Of a DNA stretch of 64,000 nucleotides, positions 62,979 to 64,000 are shown one piece after another. Where the stretch lies: assembly GCA_963678675.1 (NCBI GenBank), contig OY783198.1:17470684-17534683 (forward strand), in the 5' to 3' direction. The position numbers and the translations under genes are program-made. Source of the DNA: Xiphydria camelus. Lineage: Eukaryota > Arthropoda > Insecta > Hymenoptera > Xiphydriidae. Under the pieces are notes generated by a model. The model had not been told where the DNA came from, made no database searches, and saw nothing but the letters and a program-made list of their open reading frames with translations. Position 1 is the stretch's first letter. Every line of letters begins with the position of its first letter.

Positions 62979-63169
62979 ATTTAATGAATTCTATTTTACT
63001 CTCTTGAAATTAATGTACTTATATATTTAAAAGTACTAACATTGAATCTATTTACACATTTATACAGTAAATTCCTACATAATTGTAAATATGATTCTGC
63101 TTTTTGCAATCAGCAGTTTGTAAAGAAGTAGAGCTGATATGTAGTTTGATCAACCGAGGCCGACGACGT

Positions 63170-63371
63170 CACGGATTCTGTCGCCGGTGACTTTTTAAAT
63201 ATCATTTGAAATGTCATTTTTAAACGTACCAGCCAACGAACAATTGATTCTCATGTTCTCGTTAGCTACGACGGCATTCGCCCTGGCCAATAAAAGCATG
63301 AGTATTGATTGTTCACTGGCTAGTACGTTTAAAAATGATATTTCAGAAAGTCACCAGCGACGGAATCCGTG
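63170..63371. mobile_element. Foldback element, CACGGATTCTGTCGC family
   Basis: CACGGATTCTGTCGCCGGTG, then GACTTTTTAAA and TTTTTAAACGTACCAGCCA, are mirrored. Same family as 45765-45988. Confidence 0.75.
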
Positions 63372-63533
63372 GCGCTGTGAGTCCGTAGCAGTTGAATTTG
63401 AGAACGTTCTCCAGGGTTTCGGGATTAAAAAACGAACGAATTTTAAATATCATCCGTCATTTATTTGCCAGCGCGAAGCGCAATCGCCTTGCACACTTTT
63501 CTCGCGCTTTTTTCATAGCACCCTCGATATTAA

Positions 63534-63685
63534 CCCTAGAACGGTACACATGGGTCACAGGTACCTACCCAGAGGGTTTCTGATTTTTTCAGCTTTTTCC
63601 GACGTTTCTCTTCTTCTACAGCACATAGTTTGTTAACGTGTACCGTTATAAGGGTCAAAATACATATATGTGTACCATTCTAGGG
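63534..63685. mobile_element. piggyBac-type MITE, CCCTAGAACGGTACACAT ends
   Basis: TTAA at 63530-63533 and 63686-63689. CCCTAGAACGGTACACAT is mirrored by ATGTGTACCATTCTAGGG. The CCCTAGA tip is the classical piggyBac end. 152 bp, non-coding. Confidence 0.85.
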
Positions 63686-63689
63686 TTAA

Positions 63690-64000
63690 CGAACCGAACG
63701 GAAGTCTTATTAGAATGACAATTCTATAATCACCGCTTATAGGTATTCAGAGACATCGTTATTAGAGAGAACCCGTATTGCTCTCTTACTCGCGCGCCTT
63801 TATACCTATATTGATTTTTACTCTGCGTTACGGTAAATAGACTAAAAAAATAGCACACACGCTTCGAGGCTCCTGATAAGCCGGGATAAAGAATTGCCTA
63901 GCCGCTCTGTCCGTCGGTGATTGCACCGCTCTTATACAACTACATTTATTCTTCGTCACAACAACCATTTTAGAAAGGTTGAATCTCCGTAAACAATCGA
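63690..64000. other. Right flank, no gene recognised
   Basis: Nothing identifiable. Confidence 0.35.

Overview
The window is animal nuclear DNA, almost certainly from an insect. Coding sequence is split by introns, the background is AT-rich, and the recognisable proteins are an insect Moody/Tre1-type receptor, a Rab32 GTPase and a BEN-like insect protein. A hymenopteran fits what I remember of the receptor family, but nothing here proves the order.

Three host genes can be reconstructed. (1) A Moody-type G-protein-coupled receptor on the + strand, coding exons 23248-33776 plus a candidate alternative last exon at 42622-42716. All splice phases agree; the products are 370 or 390 residues. (2) A complete Rab32-family GTPase on the - strand, six exons between 55566 and 44691, 220 residues, ending in a prenylatable Cys-Cys. 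(3) A BEN-like, coiled-coil protein on the + strand, six exons 59205-61464 with a further candidate exon at 61681-61789. Its first exon appears to have lost one base.

Most of the rest is transposon-derived. 1-4.5 kb holds small inverted-repeat elements and a 131-bp satellite. 4.5-7.4 kb is a TAA-flanked element with nested MITEs and a large palindrome. 8.6-12.9 kb is a multi-level nest: a pogo-like element split inside its left terminal repeat by a GC-rich element, which itself carries a deleted mariner, a tRNA-derived retrosequence and foldbacks. 14.8-16.1 kb is a decayed PIF/Harbinger pair (transposase and MADF/BESS-type protein). 16.4-23 kb is repeats. Introns of the receptor and of Rab32 are packed with TA-, TAA/TTA- and TTAA-flanked foldback elements. 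Recurrent families include CAGGGTG...CACCCTG, CAGTATGTCCC..., a pogo-like ...CTCCCTAACTTTG family and a 1-1.6 kb family with CCCAGATAGCAC ends.

The observations most worth a second look are the alternative C-terminal exon of the receptor; three copies of the CCCAGATAGCAC family that share one TA site, filled by two different elements and possibly vacated in the third; an insertion bounded by 20 G and 21 C; the nest at 8.6-12.9 kb; and the one-base lesion in the BEN-like gene. No CRISPR array, operon or prokaryotic feature is present. All family names rest on motif reading and recall, not on a search.
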